Positions 19,977 to 28,855 of a stretch of 64,000 nt of DNA are shown piece after piece. Location of the stretch: assembly GCF_947488025.1 (NCBI RefSeq), contig NZ_CANKYS010000006.1:1-64000 (forward strand). Reading direction: 5' to 3'. Position 1 is the first letter of the stretch; each line of letters starts with the position of its first letter. Under the pieces are notes generated by a model. That model was not told the DNA's origin, searched no databases, and saw nothing but the letters and a program-made list of their open reading frames with translations. This DNA comes from an uncultured Nocardioides sp. (GTDB taxonomy: Bacteria; Actinomycetota; Actinomycetes; Propionibacteriales; Nocardioidaceae). A program made the position numbers and the translations under genes.

Positions 19977-20878
19977 GCACCGGCCGCCCCGCTGCCCCGG
20001 ACCCCTCGCTCGGCGGCACGCTCGAGCCGGGCAGCGAGGCCCCGGCGTTCGCCGTACGCCTGGACAACTTCGAGGGCCCCTTCGACCTGCTGCTCGGCCT
20101 CATCGCCAAGCACAAGCTCGACATCACCGAGGTCGCGCTCTCCCAGGTCACCGACGAGTTCATCGCCCACGTGAAGAACCTGGGTGACGCCTGGGACCTC
20201 GAGCAGACCACGTCGTTCCTGGTGGTGGCCGCGACGCTGCTCGACCTCAAGGCGGCCCGGCTGCTGCCCCAGGGCGACGTGGAGGACGAGGAGGACCTCG
20301 CCCTGCTCGAGGCACGCGACCTGCTCTTCGCGCGGCTCATGCAGTACCGCGCGTTCAAGCAGGTGGCCTCGGTCCTGGAAGAGCGGCTGGCCTCGGAGTC
20401 GCGCCGGCACCCGCGCGCGGTGGGCCTGGAGGAGCGGTTCGCGACGCTGCTGCCCGACGTGCTGATCGGGATCGGGCTCGACGAGTTCGCCCGCCTCGCG
20501 GCCAGGGCCATGGAGCCCAAGCCGGTCCTCGAGGTGTCGCTGCACCACATCCACGCCGCCAAGGTGAGCGTGCGCGAGCAGGCCCAGCTCGTCGTGGACC
20601 GGCTGCGACGCAGCGGCACGATGACCTTCCGCGCGCTGTGCGGCGACTCGCCGGACCGGCTCACCACCGTCGCTCGCTTCCTGTCCCTGCTCGAGCTGTT
20701 CCGCGAGGGTGCGGTGTCCTTCGACCAGGTGACACCACTGGGCGAGCTGACCGTGCGCTGGACCGGCGCCGAGGACGGCGAGGTGGACATCCACGACGAG
20801 TTCGACGGAGCCCCGCCGGGCGACGATGATGCACCCATGGCCTCGACAGCACTCGACGAGCCGGAGGAGGACCAGTGA
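19973..20878 (+). CDS. scpA: Segregation and condensation protein A
   Basis: 301 aa, kleisin subunit of the SMC-ScpAB condensin. The signature FEGPFDLLLGLIAKHKLDIT lies at about 38-57 and is followed by SQVTDEFI and the helical LLDLKAARLLP segment. The C-terminal winged-helix part (RLTTVARFLSLLELFREGAVSF) binds SMC. The GTG start overlaps the preceding stop by 4 bp and the scpB start overlaps its own stop, so parA, the small gene, scpA and scpB form one tightly coupled operon. Confidence 0.94.
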   Translation: MSTGRPAAPDPSLGGTLEPGSEAPAFAVRLDNFEGPFDLLLGLIAKHKLDITEVALSQVTDEFIAHVKNLGDAWDLEQTTSFLVVAATLLDLKAARLLPQGDVEDEEDLALLEARDLLFARLMQYRAFKQVASVLEERLASESRRHPRAVGLEERFATLLPDVLIGIGLDEFARLAARAMEPKPVLEVSLHHIHAAKVSVREQAQLVVDRLRRSGTMTFRALCGDSPDRLTTVARFLSLLELFREGAVSFDQVTPLGELTVRWTGAEDGEVDIHDEFDGAPPGDDDAPMASTALDEPEEDQ

Positions 20879-21627
20879 GCGAGCAGCCCGACAGCACCCT
20901 GGACGTGGCGGTCGCCGAGCTGCGCCCCGCGCTCGAGGCGATCCTGATGGTCTCCGACGAGCCGCTCGGCACCGTACGCCTGGCCTCTGTGGTGGGACAC
21001 CCGGTCGAAGACGTCGAGGCCGCGCTGGAAGCGCTGGCGGCCGAGTACACCGAGCAGGGCCGTGGCTTCGACCTGCGGTCGGTGGCCGGAGGCTGGCGCT
21101 TCTACTCGCGCCCGGAGCTCGCCGGGGTGGTCGAGTCGTTCGTGCTCGAGGGACAGCAGGCGCGGCTCACGCAGGCCGCGCTCGAGACCCTGTCGGTCGT
21201 CGCCTACAAGCAGCCCATCTCGCGCGCTCGCGTGTCGGCGATCCGCGGGGTCAACGTCGACGGCGTGATGCGCACCCTCCTCACTCGCGGGCTGGTCGAG
21301 GAGGCGGGCCAGGACGAGCAGAGCGGCGCCAACCTCTACCGCACCACGACCTACTTCCTCGAGCGCATCGGCGTCACCTCGCTCGACGAGCTGCCCGAGC
21401 TCGCGCCCTACCTGCCCGACATGGACGACCTCGAGGACGAGCTGGCCAGCGTCGCCGGGCTGGACGCCCCGCCCGAGCCTGTCGCCGAAGCCACCCCGGA
21501 ACCCGCCCCTGATCCCAGCCCTGATCCCAGCCCCGATTCCACCCCGCCCCCGCCCGCGCCCGTGCACCACCCGTCGCCCCACTCCGGCGCGGGCACCGAG
21601 CCCGACGGCGGGACCGAGATCTCATGA
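20875..21627 (+). CDS. scpB: Segregation and condensation protein B
   Basis: 250 aa. Two winged-helix domains: residues about 15-95 (LRPALEAILMVSDEPLG) and about 96-180 (LTQAALETLSVVAYKQPISRARVSAIRGVNVDG, the ScpB signature region). The last 70 residues are a Pro/Glu/Asp-rich tail containing a 12-bp tandem duplication (21508-21519 and 21520-21531) that encodes PDPS repeats, so tail length is likely variable between strains. ScpB dimers bind ScpA in condensin. Overlaps the pseudouridine synthase gene by 4 bp. Confidence 0.94.
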   Translation: MSEQPDSTLDVAVAELRPALEAILMVSDEPLGTVRLASVVGHPVEDVEAALEALAAEYTEQGRGFDLRSVAGGWRFYSRPELAGVVESFVLEGQQARLTQAALETLSVVAYKQPISRARVSAIRGVNVDGVMRTLLTRGLVEEAGQDEQSGANLYRTTTYFLERIGVTSLDELPELAPYLPDMDDLEDELASVAGLDAPPEPVAEATPEPAPDPSPDPSPDSTPPPPAPVHHPSPHSGAGTEPDGGTEIS

Positions 21628-22427
21628 AGCCGCACGACGCACCCGACAACGACCAGCCCGCCTCCCACCGCCCGGACACCGACGAGGACGGCCTGATCAG
21701 GCTGCAGAAGCTGCTCGCGCAGTCCGGCGTCGCCAGCCGCCGCAAGTGCGAGGAGCTGATGCTCGACGGGCTCGTCGAGGTGGACGGGGAGGTCGTCACC
21801 AGGCTCGGCACCAAGGTCGACCCCCGCACCGCGGTGATCCGGGTCGAGGGCAAGCGGCTACCACCGATCAGCGACAAGGTCTACCTCGTGCTCAACAAGC
21901 CGCGCGGGGTCGTCTCGACGATGTCGGACCCCGAGGGTCGACGCACCCTCGGCGACCTCGTCGCCGACCGGCCCGAGCGGCTCTTCCACGTCGGCCGGCT
22001 CGACACCGACACCGAGGGCCTGATCATCCTCACCAACGACGGCGACTTCGCCCAGCGCCTCGCCCACCCCTCGCACGAGGTCGACAAGACCTACGTCGCC
22101 GAGGTGGATGGCGAGGTGCACGTGCGCACGATCCGCGAGCTGCTCGCCGGCGTCACCCTCGAGGACGGCCCGGTCACGGTCACGCAGGCCCGGGTGGTCG
22201 GCGGCGATCCACGGCGCGAGGGCAGCAACCGCTCGATCGTGGAGCTCACCATCCACGAGGGCCGCAACCGCATCGTGCGGCGCCTGCTCGCCCACGTCGG
22301 GCACCCCGTGCGCCGGCTCACCCGGACGCAGATCGGGCCCGTCGGCCTGGCCCGGCTGCGGTCCGGCGAGATGCGCGAGCTCACGGTCGCCGAGCTGGGC
22401 GAGCTGATGGACAGCGCGCAGCTCTGA
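21624..22427 (+). CDS. RluB/RsuA-type pseudouridine synthase
   Basis: 267 aa. An acidic 20-residue leader precedes an S4 RNA-binding domain (about 25-72; LQKLLAQSGVASRRKCEELM). The synthase domain carries VLNKPRGVVSTMSD and the catalytic GRLDTDTEGLIILTNDG, with Asp127 as the catalytic residue. It ends in the family motif IHEGRNRIVRRLLAHVGHPV. It probably modifies 23S rRNA near the peptidyl transferase centre, as RluB does. The scpB-rluB-cmk order matches Rv1710-Rv1712, with aroH and tyrA inserted here. Confidence 0.93.
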   Translation: MKPHDAPDNDQPASHRPDTDEDGLIRLQKLLAQSGVASRRKCEELMLDGLVEVDGEVVTRLGTKVDPRTAVIRVEGKRLPPISDKVYLVLNKPRGVVSTMSDPEGRRTLGDLVADRPERLFHVGRLDTDTEGLIILTNDGDFAQRLAHPSHEVDKTYVAEVDGEVHVRTIRELLAGVTLEDGPVTVTQARVVGGDPRREGSNRSIVELTIHEGRNRIVRRLLAHVGHPVRRLTRTQIGPVGLARLRSGEMRELTVAELGELMDSAQL

Positions 22428-22440
22428 GCCGCGGCGCGGC

Positions 22441-22446
22441 TAGGCT
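22441..22446 (+). promoter_or_regulatory. Predicted -10 element for aroH
   Basis: TAGGCT lies 6 nt before the aroH GTG, and no Shine-Dalgarno sequence is present, which fits a leaderless message. Confidence 0.4.
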
Positions 22447-22452
22447 CCTCGC

Positions 22453-22830
22453 GTGGCAGTGAGAGCAGTGCGTGGGGCGACCCAGCTCGAGGAGGACACC
22501 CGCGAGCACATGCTGGACCGGGTGGCGGAGCTCGTGACCGACGTGATGGAGGCCAACCATCTCGAGGTCGACGACTTCATCTCGATCATCTTCACCGCGA
22601 CCAGCGACCTCACCAGCGAGTTCCCGGCCTACGCCGCGCGGCAGCTCGGCTTCTCCGACGTCCCGCTGGTCTGCGCTCGTGAGCTGGAGATCGAGGGATC
22701 GATGCCGCGGGTGGTCCGGCTGATGGCGCACGTCGAGACCGACCTGCCCCGAGCTGAGATCACCCACGCCTACCTCCACGGGGCGGCCAACCTGCGCCGC
22801 GACCTGTCCCGCACCACCAGCCATGACTGA
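22453..22830 (+). CDS. aroH: Chorismate mutase, AroH class
   Basis: 125 aa. Converts chorismate to prephenate. This is the trimeric AroH fold, not the helical AroQ type. Residues matching the Bacillus subtilis active site are visible: Arg7 (VRAVRGATQ), Cys74 and Glu77 (PLVCARELEI), Arg89 (MPRVVRLMAHV) and Tyr107 (THAYLHGAANLR). It overlaps tyrA by 8 bp, so the two consecutive steps of tyrosine biosynthesis are translationally coupled. Confidence 0.93.
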   Translation: MAVRAVRGATQLEEDTREHMLDRVAELVTDVMEANHLEVDDFISIIFTATSDLTSEFPAYAARQLGFSDVPLVCARELEIEGSMPRVVRLMAHVETDLPRAEITHAYLHGAANLRRDLSRTTSHD

Positions 22831-23920
22831 CCCCCGGTCCGAGGTGGCCCTGCCGGCCCTGACCGGGCCCGTGGAGGTCGTCGGCGCCGGGCTGATCGGT
22901 ACGTCGATCGCCCTGGTGTGCAGCCGCCTCGGCGTCGAGGTCGTCCTGCGCGACACCTCGCAGGAGAACGTCCGCACCGCGCACGGCCTCGGCGCTGGAC
23001 GCGCGGCCAGGCCCGGCGACCGGCCGCAGCTGGTCGTGGTGGCCGTGCCGCCCGCTGCCGTCGGCGACGCGATCGTCGACGCCCTGGCGCGCACGTCGGC
23101 GGTGGTGACCGACGTCGGCAGCGTGAAGTCCGCTCCCCTCGAGGAGGTCGCGGCCCGCGTCGGCGCCGACGACCTGGCCCGCTACGTCGGCTCGCACCCG
23201 ATGGCCGGCAGCGAGCGCTCCGGCCCCCTCGCCGCCAGCGCCGCGCTCTTCGACGGCAGGCCCTGGGCCGTCACGCCGCACCCGGACGCGCGCCCCGACG
23301 CCGTACGCCTCGTGGAGACCCTCGTGCTGGAGTGCGGCGCCGCGCCGATCGTCATGGAGCCTGCGGAGCACGACCAGGCGGTCGCCCGCATCTCCCACCT
23401 GCCCCACCTCGCCGCGGTGCTCGTCGCCGGGCGACTGGCCGCAGCCCCCGCCGAGCACCTCGCCCTGTCCGGCCAGGGCGTCCGGGACGTCACGCGCGTC
23501 GCGGCGAGCGACCCGGCGCTGTGGCAGCAGATCCTCGAGGCCAACTCCGAGGCGGTGCTCGACCTCCTGGCCGAGGTCCGCGCCGACCTCGACGCCCTCA
23601 TGACCGCGGTCGCCTCGGACTCCGGCCCGGACCTCGTGGAGATCCTGACCCGCGGCAACGCGGGCACGGCGGCGATCCCGGGCAAGCACGGCGGTCCGGC
23701 GCGTCCCACGCGCTCGGTCTTCGTCGCGGTGCCCGACCACCCCGGCGAGCTGGCCCGCCTCTTCGGCGACGCCGGCGAGATCGGCGTCAACATCGAGGAC
23801 GTCCACATCGACCACGACCCGGGACGCCCGGTGGGCCTCACCGAGCTCGTGGTCGAGCGCGGCAGCGCGGAGCAGCTGCTCGCGGCTCTCGAATCCCGTG
23901 GGTGGACGACCCACCGGTAA
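22823..23920 (+). CDS. tyrA: Prephenate dehydrogenase
   Basis: 365 aa. Oxidatively decarboxylates prephenate to 4-hydroxyphenylpyruvate using NAD(P). The dinucleotide motif VVGAGLIGTSIAL lies near the N-terminus. VTDVGSVKSAP and GSHPMAGSERSG (with the catalytic His) follow. After the helical dimer domain, a C-terminal ACT domain (about 295-360; VFVAVPDHPGELARLFGDAG) suggests feedback control by an aromatic amino acid. The TAA stop also starts the cmk -10 hexamer. Confidence 0.94.
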   Translation: MTDPRSEVALPALTGPVEVVGAGLIGTSIALVCSRLGVEVVLRDTSQENVRTAHGLGAGRAARPGDRPQLVVVAVPPAAVGDAIVDALARTSAVVTDVGSVKSAPLEEVAARVGADDLARYVGSHPMAGSERSGPLAASAALFDGRPWAVTPHPDARPDAVRLVETLVLECGAAPIVMEPAEHDQAVARISHLPHLAAVLVAGRLAAAPAEHLALSGQGVRDVTRVAASDPALWQQILEANSEAVLDLLAEVRADLDALMTAVASDSGPDLVEILTRGNAGTAAIPGKHGGPARPTRSVFVAVPDHPGELARLFGDAGEIGVNIEDVHIDHDPGRPVGLTELVVERGSAEQLLAALESRGWTTHR

Positions 23921-23923
23921 CCT
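23918..23923 (+). promoter_or_regulatory. Predicted -10 element for cmk overlapping the tyrA stop
   Basis: TAACCT lies 8 nt before the cmk GTG and its TAA is the tyrA stop codon. No Shine-Dalgarno sequence precedes cmk. Confidence 0.4.
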
Positions 23924-23931
23924 TCTCGCCC

Positions 23932-24621
23932 GTGAGCAACGTCGACAGCACCTCCCGGCCCGGGTCCCTCGTCATCGCCGTCGACGGCACGTCGGGCTCG
24001 GGGAAGTCGAGCACGTCGCGCGGCGTGGCCGACCGGCTGGGCCTGCGCTACCTCGACACCGGTGCGATGTTCCGGGCGATGACGTGGTGGCTGCTGCGCG
24101 AGGGCGTCGACGTACGCGACGAGGCCGCGGTCGCGGCGGCAGCCGGACGTCCCGCCATCGAGTCCGGCACCGACCCGCTGGCCCCGACCATCACCGTCGA
24201 CGGCACCGACGTCTCGGTGGCGATCCGCAGCGACGAGGTCAACGCCGCGGTCAGCCCGGTCAGCGCGGTGCCCGAGGTGCGGGCACGTCTGCTCGACCTG
24301 CAGCGAACGGTCATCGGCGCCGGCGGCATCGTCGTCGAGGGCCGCGACATCGGGTCCGTCGTGTGGCCACAGGCCGAGGTCAAGGTCTACCTCAGCGCCG
24401 ACCCCGACGCCCGCGCGCAGCGTCGTACGGCCGAGCAGGGCGGCACCGACGTCGCCAGCACCCAGCAGTCCCTCCTCGAGCGCGACCGCATCGACTCCGG
24501 GCGGGCCACGGCCCCGCTCACCATGGCCGAGGGCGCCGTCCACGTCGACAGCACGCACCTCACCCTCGCCGAGGTGATCGACGAGATCGTCGCGTTGGCC
24601 ACCGGGGCAGACCGAGCGTGA
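23932..24621 (+). CDS. cmk: Cytidylate kinase
   Basis: 229 aa. Phosphorylates CMP and dCMP. The P-loop is GTSGSGKSS at about 18-26, then YLDTGAMFRAMTW (nucleotide monophosphate site), IVVEGRDIGSVVWP and the lid-region RRTAEQGG. Normal length for the short cmk type. GTG start with a likely leaderless promoter. The stop overlaps the acyltransferase start by 4 bp, and der follows, giving the common cmk-plsC-der order. Confidence 0.95.
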   Translation: MSNVDSTSRPGSLVIAVDGTSGSGKSSTSRGVADRLGLRYLDTGAMFRAMTWWLLREGVDVRDEAAVAAAAGRPAIESGTDPLAPTITVDGTDVSVAIRSDEVNAAVSPVSAVPEVRARLLDLQRTVIGAGGIVVEGRDIGSVVWPQAEVKVYLSADPDARAQRRTAEQGGTDVASTQQSLLERDRIDSGRATAPLTMAEGAVHVDSTHLTLAEVIDEIVALATGADRA

Positions 24622-25367
24622 CCCGGGCGGACCTGCCTGCCAGCGCCGACGAGCACCCCGCGACCCGGCTGCTGCGCCTGTTGCGTCCGCCGGCGTCGCG
24701 CCTGGTCCGGGCGTGCTGGCCGGTCACGGTGCACCACGCCGACCGAGTTCCGGCGACGGGTGGCGTCATCCTCGCGAGCAACCACATCGGCATCATCGAC
24801 GGCCCCCTGCTGGCGGTGTTCTCGCCGCGTCCGGTGCACGCGCTGACCAAGCAGGAGATGTTCGCGGGACGGCTCGGTCGGTTCCTGCGCGCCTCGGGGC
24901 AGATCCCGCTGGACCGCTTCCACGCCGACCCGGGCGCGATCCGGTCGTGCCTGCGGGTCGTCCGCGACGGGGGAGTGGCCGGCATCTTCCCCGAGGGCAC
25001 CCGCGGCTCGGGTGAGCTGCACCGCTTCCACCACGGCGCCGCCTACCTCGCGCTCGTCACGGCCGCCCCGGTCGTGCCCGTCACGATGCTCGGCACCCGG
25101 CCGGCCGGGGGAGGACGCAACGCGCTGCCCGCCCGCGGGGACAGCGTCGACATCGTGTTCGGGACGCCGTGGCGAACGACACAGCAGGCCTGGCCCCGCA
25201 CCCGGGAACACGTGGCGGCCACGTCGGTGTTGCTCCGGGGGCACCTGCTGTCCGAGCTGGCCACCGCGCTCGCCGACACGCGCCGATCCTTGCCCGGGCC
25301 GCTTCCTGCGGGACAATCCGAGGACGACCCCGACACCGGGCTCGTCGAGCCATCCAGAGAGCTGTGA
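24618..25367 (+). CDS. 1-acyl-glycerol-3-phosphate acyltransferase family protein
   Basis: 249 aa. The PlsC signature is clear: the catalytic NHxxxxD box as SNHIGIID at about 51-58, and FPEGTRG at about 118-124 for glycerol-phosphate binding. No strong transmembrane helix apart from a weak hydrophobic stretch near the N-terminus, so it is probably membrane-associated. Acylates a lysophospholipid, most likely making phosphatidic acid, though related enzymes use other acceptors. Lies in the cmk-der operon. Confidence 0.88.
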   Translation: MTRADLPASADEHPATRLLRLLRPPASRLVRACWPVTVHHADRVPATGGVILASNHIGIIDGPLLAVFSPRPVHALTKQEMFAGRLGRFLRASGQIPLDRFHADPGAIRSCLRVVRDGGVAGIFPEGTRGSGELHRFHHGAAYLALVTAAPVVPVTMLGTRPAGGGRNALPARGDSVDIVFGTPWRTTQQAWPRTREHVAATSVLLRGHLLSELATALADTRRSLPGPLPAGQSEDDPDTGLVEPSREL

Positions 25368-25373
25368 TCACCC

Positions 25374-26741
25374 ATGACTGAGTACGACGCCGGCGTCGAC
25401 GCCGCGTCCACCGACGAGCCGACCGGGCCCACCCCGGTCCTGGCCGTGGTCGGGCGACCCAACGTGGGCAAGTCCACCCTCGTCAACCGGATCATCGGGC
25501 GCCGCGAGGCCGTCGTCGAGGACCGCCCGGGCGTGACCCGCGACCGCGTCTCCTACGACGCCAACTGGAACGGCCGCGCCTTCACCGTCGTCGACACCGG
25601 TGGCTGGGACCCCGATGCCCGCGGGCTCGCCGAGCGCATCGCCGGCCAGGCGGAGGTGGCGGTGTCGCTGGCCGACGCCGTGCTGTTCGTCGTCGACGCC
25701 ACGGTGGGCATCACCGACTCCGACGAGGCCGTCGTGCGCATCCTGCGCAAGTCGGGCAAGCCCGTCGTGCTGGCCGCCAACAAGGTCGACGACCAGCGCA
25801 CCGAGGCCGAGGCCTATGGCCTGTGGAACCTCGGTCTGGGCGAGCCCTTCGCGGTCTCGGCCCTCCACGGCCGCGGGTCCGGCGACATGCTCGACGCGAT
25901 CCTCGCCGCCCTCCCGGAGACGCCGGAGGAGTCCTTCGAGGAGGTCGGTGGTCCGCGCCGCATCGCGATCGTCGGCAAGCCCAACGTCGGGAAGTCCTCG
26001 CTGCTCAACATGCTGGCCAAGGAGGACCGCGTCGTCGTCGACAACGCCGCCGGCACCACCGTCGACCCGGTCGACGAGCTGATCACGCTGGGCGACCGCA
26101 CCTGGCGCTTCATCGACACCGCGGGCATCCGCAAGCGCGTCAACCAGGCGTCCGGCCACGAGTACTACGCCTCGCTGCGCACCACGACCGCGATCGACCG
26201 CGCCGAGGTGGCGGTGCTGGTGCTCGACGCCAGCGAGACCGTCTCCGAGCAGGACATGCGCATCATCCAGACGATCCGCGACGCGGGCCGCGCCATGGTC
26301 ATCGCCTTCAACAAGTGGGACCTCGTCGACGAGGAGCGTCGCTACTACCTCGAGCGCGAGATCGAGCGTGACCTCGTCCAGCTCAAGTGGGCACCGCGGA
26401 TCAACTTCACCGCCCGCACCGGCTGGCACGTCGACCGCCTCGTGCCTGCGATCGACAAGGCGCTCGAGGGCTGGGAGACCCGCATCGGCACCGGCGCGCT
26501 GAACACGTTCCTGGGGCGTCTGGTCGCCGAGCACCCGCACCCCGTGCGCAGCGGCAAGCAGCCCAAGATCCTCTTCGCGACCCAGCCGTCCGTGGCCCCG
26601 CCGACCTTCGTGCTCTTCACCAGCGGCAAGCTCGACGCCGCCTACGAGCGGTTCATCGAGCGGCGCCTGCGCGAGGAGTTCGGCTTCGTCGGCACGCCCA
26701 TCATCATCCAGCAGAAGCCGCGGGAGAAGCGCAAGCGCTGA
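25374..26741 (+). CDS. der: Ribosome biogenesis GTPase Der
   Basis: 455 aa. Two tandem GTPase domains, the hallmark of Der/EngA. The first has [13 protein letters not shown] and NKVD; the second has [13 protein letters not shown] and NKWD. A KH-like C-terminal domain (about 355-450) ends in the basic KPREKRKR. Needed for 50S subunit maturation. The ATG follows the acyltransferase stop by 6 bp. Converges on the peptidase gene with only 12 bp between the stops. Confidence 0.96.
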   Translation: MTEYDAGVDAASTDEPTGPTPVLAVVGRPNVGKSTLVNRIIGRREAVVEDRPGVTRDRVSYDANWNGRAFTVVDTGGWDPDARGLAERIAGQAEVAVSLADAVLFVVDATVGITDSDEAVVRILRKSGKPVVLAANKVDDQRTEAEAYGLWNLGLGEPFAVSALHGRGSGDMLDAILAALPETPEESFEEVGGPRRIAIVGKPNVGKSSLLNMLAKEDRVVVDNAAGTTVDPVDELITLGDRTWRFIDTAGIRKRVNQASGHEYYASLRTTTAIDRAEVAVLVLDASETVSEQDMRIIQTIRDAGRAMVIAFNKWDLVDEERRYYLEREIERDLVQLKWAPRINFTARTGWHVDRLVPAIDKALEGWETRIGTGALNTFLGRLVAEHPHPVRSGKQPKILFATQPSVAPPTFVLFTSGKLDAAYERFIERRLREEFGFVGTPIIIQQKPREKRKR

Positions 26742-26753
26742 CCCCGGCTCGGC

Positions 26754-27431
26754 TCACGGATCGAGGCCCTGGGTCCGCAGCCAGTCCATCGGGTCGACGG
26801 GGTCCCCGGCGCCCGGGCGCACCTCGAGGTGGAGGTGCGGTCCCGTGGAGTTGCCCGTGGAGCCCACGCTCCCGATGACGTCCGCGATGGCGACCTCCTG
26901 GCCGACGACCACGGTCGCGTCGGTCTGGTGGCAGTACCAGACCTCGGTGCCGTCGGCGAGCGTCAGGATCGTGCGCAGGCCGTAGGGACCGGCGTCCGCC
27001 GCCTCGGTGACGACACCGTCGGCGACCGCGACCAGCGGCTCACCGGCGTACGCGCTGAAGTCCTGGCCGCCGTGCTCGGCCTCCCACAGCGGTCCGGTCA
27101 GCCCGAACCCGGCGGAGAGGTCGTACGACGCCAGCGGCAGGACGGCGCGGACCGTGTCGGGGTCGCCGTCGTAGCCGTAGCGGGCCAGGACGGCGCGGTA
27201 GCCGATGAGCGCACGGTCGCGGGCGTCCGCGCGACGGTTGAGCACGGCGAGGGTCTGCTGCCGCTCGGCGAGCTGCTCGGCCAGTGCCATCGCCTCGGCG
27301 ACCGCCTCGGCGGTGCGGGCCTCCTCGCGCACGATGGTCTCCGGCGCCGCGTGCGCGGGCGCGACGAGACCCAGCCCCACGGCCGCCGCGGTCGCGGCGA
27401 CCAGCAGGCGTGCGCGCGGCAGTGCTGGCAT
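26754..27431 (-). CDS. Secreted M23 family metallopeptidase
   Basis: 225 aa. The start was placed at the ATG giving a clean signal peptide (MPALPRARLLVAATAAAVGLGL...AHA, cleavage about residue 30); a longer ORF adds an implausible leader. A helical segment at about 35-75 is followed by a LytM-type domain: HGGQDFSAY (HxxxD zinc motif), then GPHLHLEVRPG (HxH). Such enzymes cut peptidoglycan cross-bridges or act as activators of amidases. Small and soluble, probably exported for cell-wall remodelling. Confidence 0.88.
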   Translation of the reverse strand: MPALPRARLLVAATAAAVGLGLVAPAHAAPETIVREEARTAEAVAEAMALAEQLAERQQTLAVLNRRADARDRALIGYRAVLARYGYDGDPDTVRAVLPLASYDLSAGFGLTGPLWEAEHGGQDFSAYAGEPLVAVADGVVTEAADAGPYGLRTILTLADGTEVWYCHQTDATVVVGQEVAIADVIGSVGSTGNSTGPHLHLEVRPGAGDPVDPMDWLRTQGLDP

Positions 27432-27611
27432 CAGGAACCCCCCACGGGTCGAGGGTCCAATGGTCGGGCGGCAGCCGACGTCGCTCACGGGGTTTCGCGA
27501 CAAATGGCCCACTCGGACTACTGCTGGGTGCCCGCGGTGGGCCGATTCCGTGACGGCCGAGGGGCTGCGGTAGTGTTCCCCTCGCTTCGCAGGCCTTGCG
27601 CCGGAGGCACT

Positions 27612-27685
<74 letters not shown>

Positions 27686-27690
27686 CCGAG

Positions 27691-27733
27691 AAATAGCCCC
27701 TGACCTGCGGAAACGCGGGTCGGGGGCTATTTT
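27691..27733 (+). terminator. Rho-independent terminator after tRNA-Pro
   Basis: A 19-bp stem (27691-27709 with 27714-27732, two wobble pairs) closes on a GAAA tetraloop and has A's before and T's after it, the classic form. Confidence 0.92.
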
Positions 27734-27841
27734 CATTTCGAGCCAGGTCGGCTTGTTGCACGTTTATTGCACGAAAACCCCCGCGCGGCGACCCAGTTGA
27801 GTCGAGGCCGGGGACATGGCGGTGAGCAGATGTTTGGCTCG

Positions 27842-28117
27842 TCATGAAGGTCCGACGACGTCAGTGTCTGACGCGATCGTCCTGGTTCCGCCGGCAAAGG
27901 ACTGCAAGATCTGACTCACGTCTGGGGTGGTTCTGTCCTTCTCGATGTAGAACTCCTTGGTGATCGCGTCCGAGGAGTGGCCGAGAAGGCGGGCGGCGGT
28001 GTCCGAGTCGACTAGGCGGTCGATCAATGTCGCGACTGTCTTGCGGAAGGTGTGTGGCGTCACCCAGTCGAACCCGGTGTCTGTGCGGATTGCGCGCCAC
28101 CGTCGCTCGATGTTGCC
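27842..28117 (-). pseudogene. Tyrosine recombinase (integrase) remnant, C-terminal part only
   Basis: About 90 codons encode the C-terminal catalytic end of a phage/ICE-type integrase: HTFRKTVATLIDRL (HxxR motif), AARLLGHSSDAITKEFYIEKD (His and nucleophile Tyr). The core-binding domain and the first catalytic Arg are missing. Homology begins right where a 7-bp tandem repeat ends (28123-28156); upstream of that the reading frame is low-complexity shadow sequence. The recombinase 3' end lies about 150 bp downstream of tRNA-Pro, the usual position relative to an attachment site. Probably inactive. Confidence 0.82.
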
Positions 28118-28122
28118 GACTT

Positions 28123-28156
28123 GGTGCCAGGTGCCAGGTGCCAGGTGCCAGGTGCC
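28123..28156 (+). repeat. 7-bp tandem repeat GGTGCCA, 4.9 copies
   Basis: GGTGCCA occurs four times in full from 28123 to 28150, then GGTGCC to 28156. It marks the break point of the integrase remnant, so it may be a scar of the deletion or a slippage expansion there. Confidence 0.85.
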
Positions 28157-28212
28157 GTTGCGGGTCGCGAGATCGGGGCGCGGCCGGCCGACGCTGTGAC
28201 ACTCTCGCCACC

Positions 28213-28671
28213 ATGGGCTACCTCGTGGAGACGACAGGTCGGGTGCTGCTTCCGTCAGACCGCGAGGGAGCAGCCTTCGCAGGGTTGACGCTGGCGATGG
28301 CAGAGCGGGACGGCTGGTTCGACCTGGACGAGTGGCAGGTCTCGTCCCTGGCCGACCTGGCACCGTTCGCCGCGACCTCCGTCGACCGCGAAGGTGAGTG
28401 GCTCGTGCTCGCCACCGATGAGGAGGGCGACCCCAAGTGGTCCGAGCAGGCCACGGCGTTCTATGCAGAGCTGGCGAACTGGGTGAGTCGAGGCACGGTC
28501 CTCATCTCCGGTGAGGACGGCGCTGAATGGAGGTACACCTTCGCTGAAGGTGGGCTCATCCAGTCGGGCGTCAACGGGTGGGACGGGTCGCTCGAGCCAT
28601 TCGGCAGTCCCGTCGACGAGGAGCCACCACTGGAGGCACCGAAGCGTCGACGTTGGTCCCGACGGCGCTGA
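28213..28671 (+). CDS. Hypothetical protein in element remnant
   Basis: 152 aa, not recognised with confidence. Acidic and Trp-rich, with no membrane segment or signal peptide. It starts MGYLVETTGRVLLPS and has two half-domains: a first with WFDLDEWQVSSLADLAPFA, and a second with VLISGEDGAEWRYTFAEGG. The opening and layout are reminiscent of actinobacterial DUF6205-type proteins, a weak resemblance only. The C-terminus is a basic tail (APKRRRWSRRR). It lies between the integrase remnant and another orphan gene, so it is probably cargo of the former element. Confidence 0.65.
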   Translation: MGYLVETTGRVLLPSDREGAAFAGLTLAMAERDGWFDLDEWQVSSLADLAPFAATSVDREGEWLVLATDEEGDPKWSEQATAFYAELANWVSRGTVLISGEDGAEWRYTFAEGGLIQSGVNGWDGSLEPFGSPVDEEPPLEAPKRRRWSRRR

Positions 28672-28855
28672 CGACTACGCGCCCAAGCTCGGATCGCGCG
28701 GGATGACCGGGTGGCCGTCATCCAGCGTTCGCCCCGATAGCTGATGGTCCTGTGAGCTCGGGACTGAGAGGCTGAGCTTCATGCGACACCTCGCCCCGGG
28801 CGACGGCGACCCGACGGCGGCCGGGGCCACGCACAACCGAAGCAAGGAGGCAGAC

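Noticed and set aside
28123..28156. GGTGCCA array considered as a CRISPR or iteron array
   Set aside because: A 7-bp unit without spacers, and no cas or rep genes; a microsatellite-like repeat.
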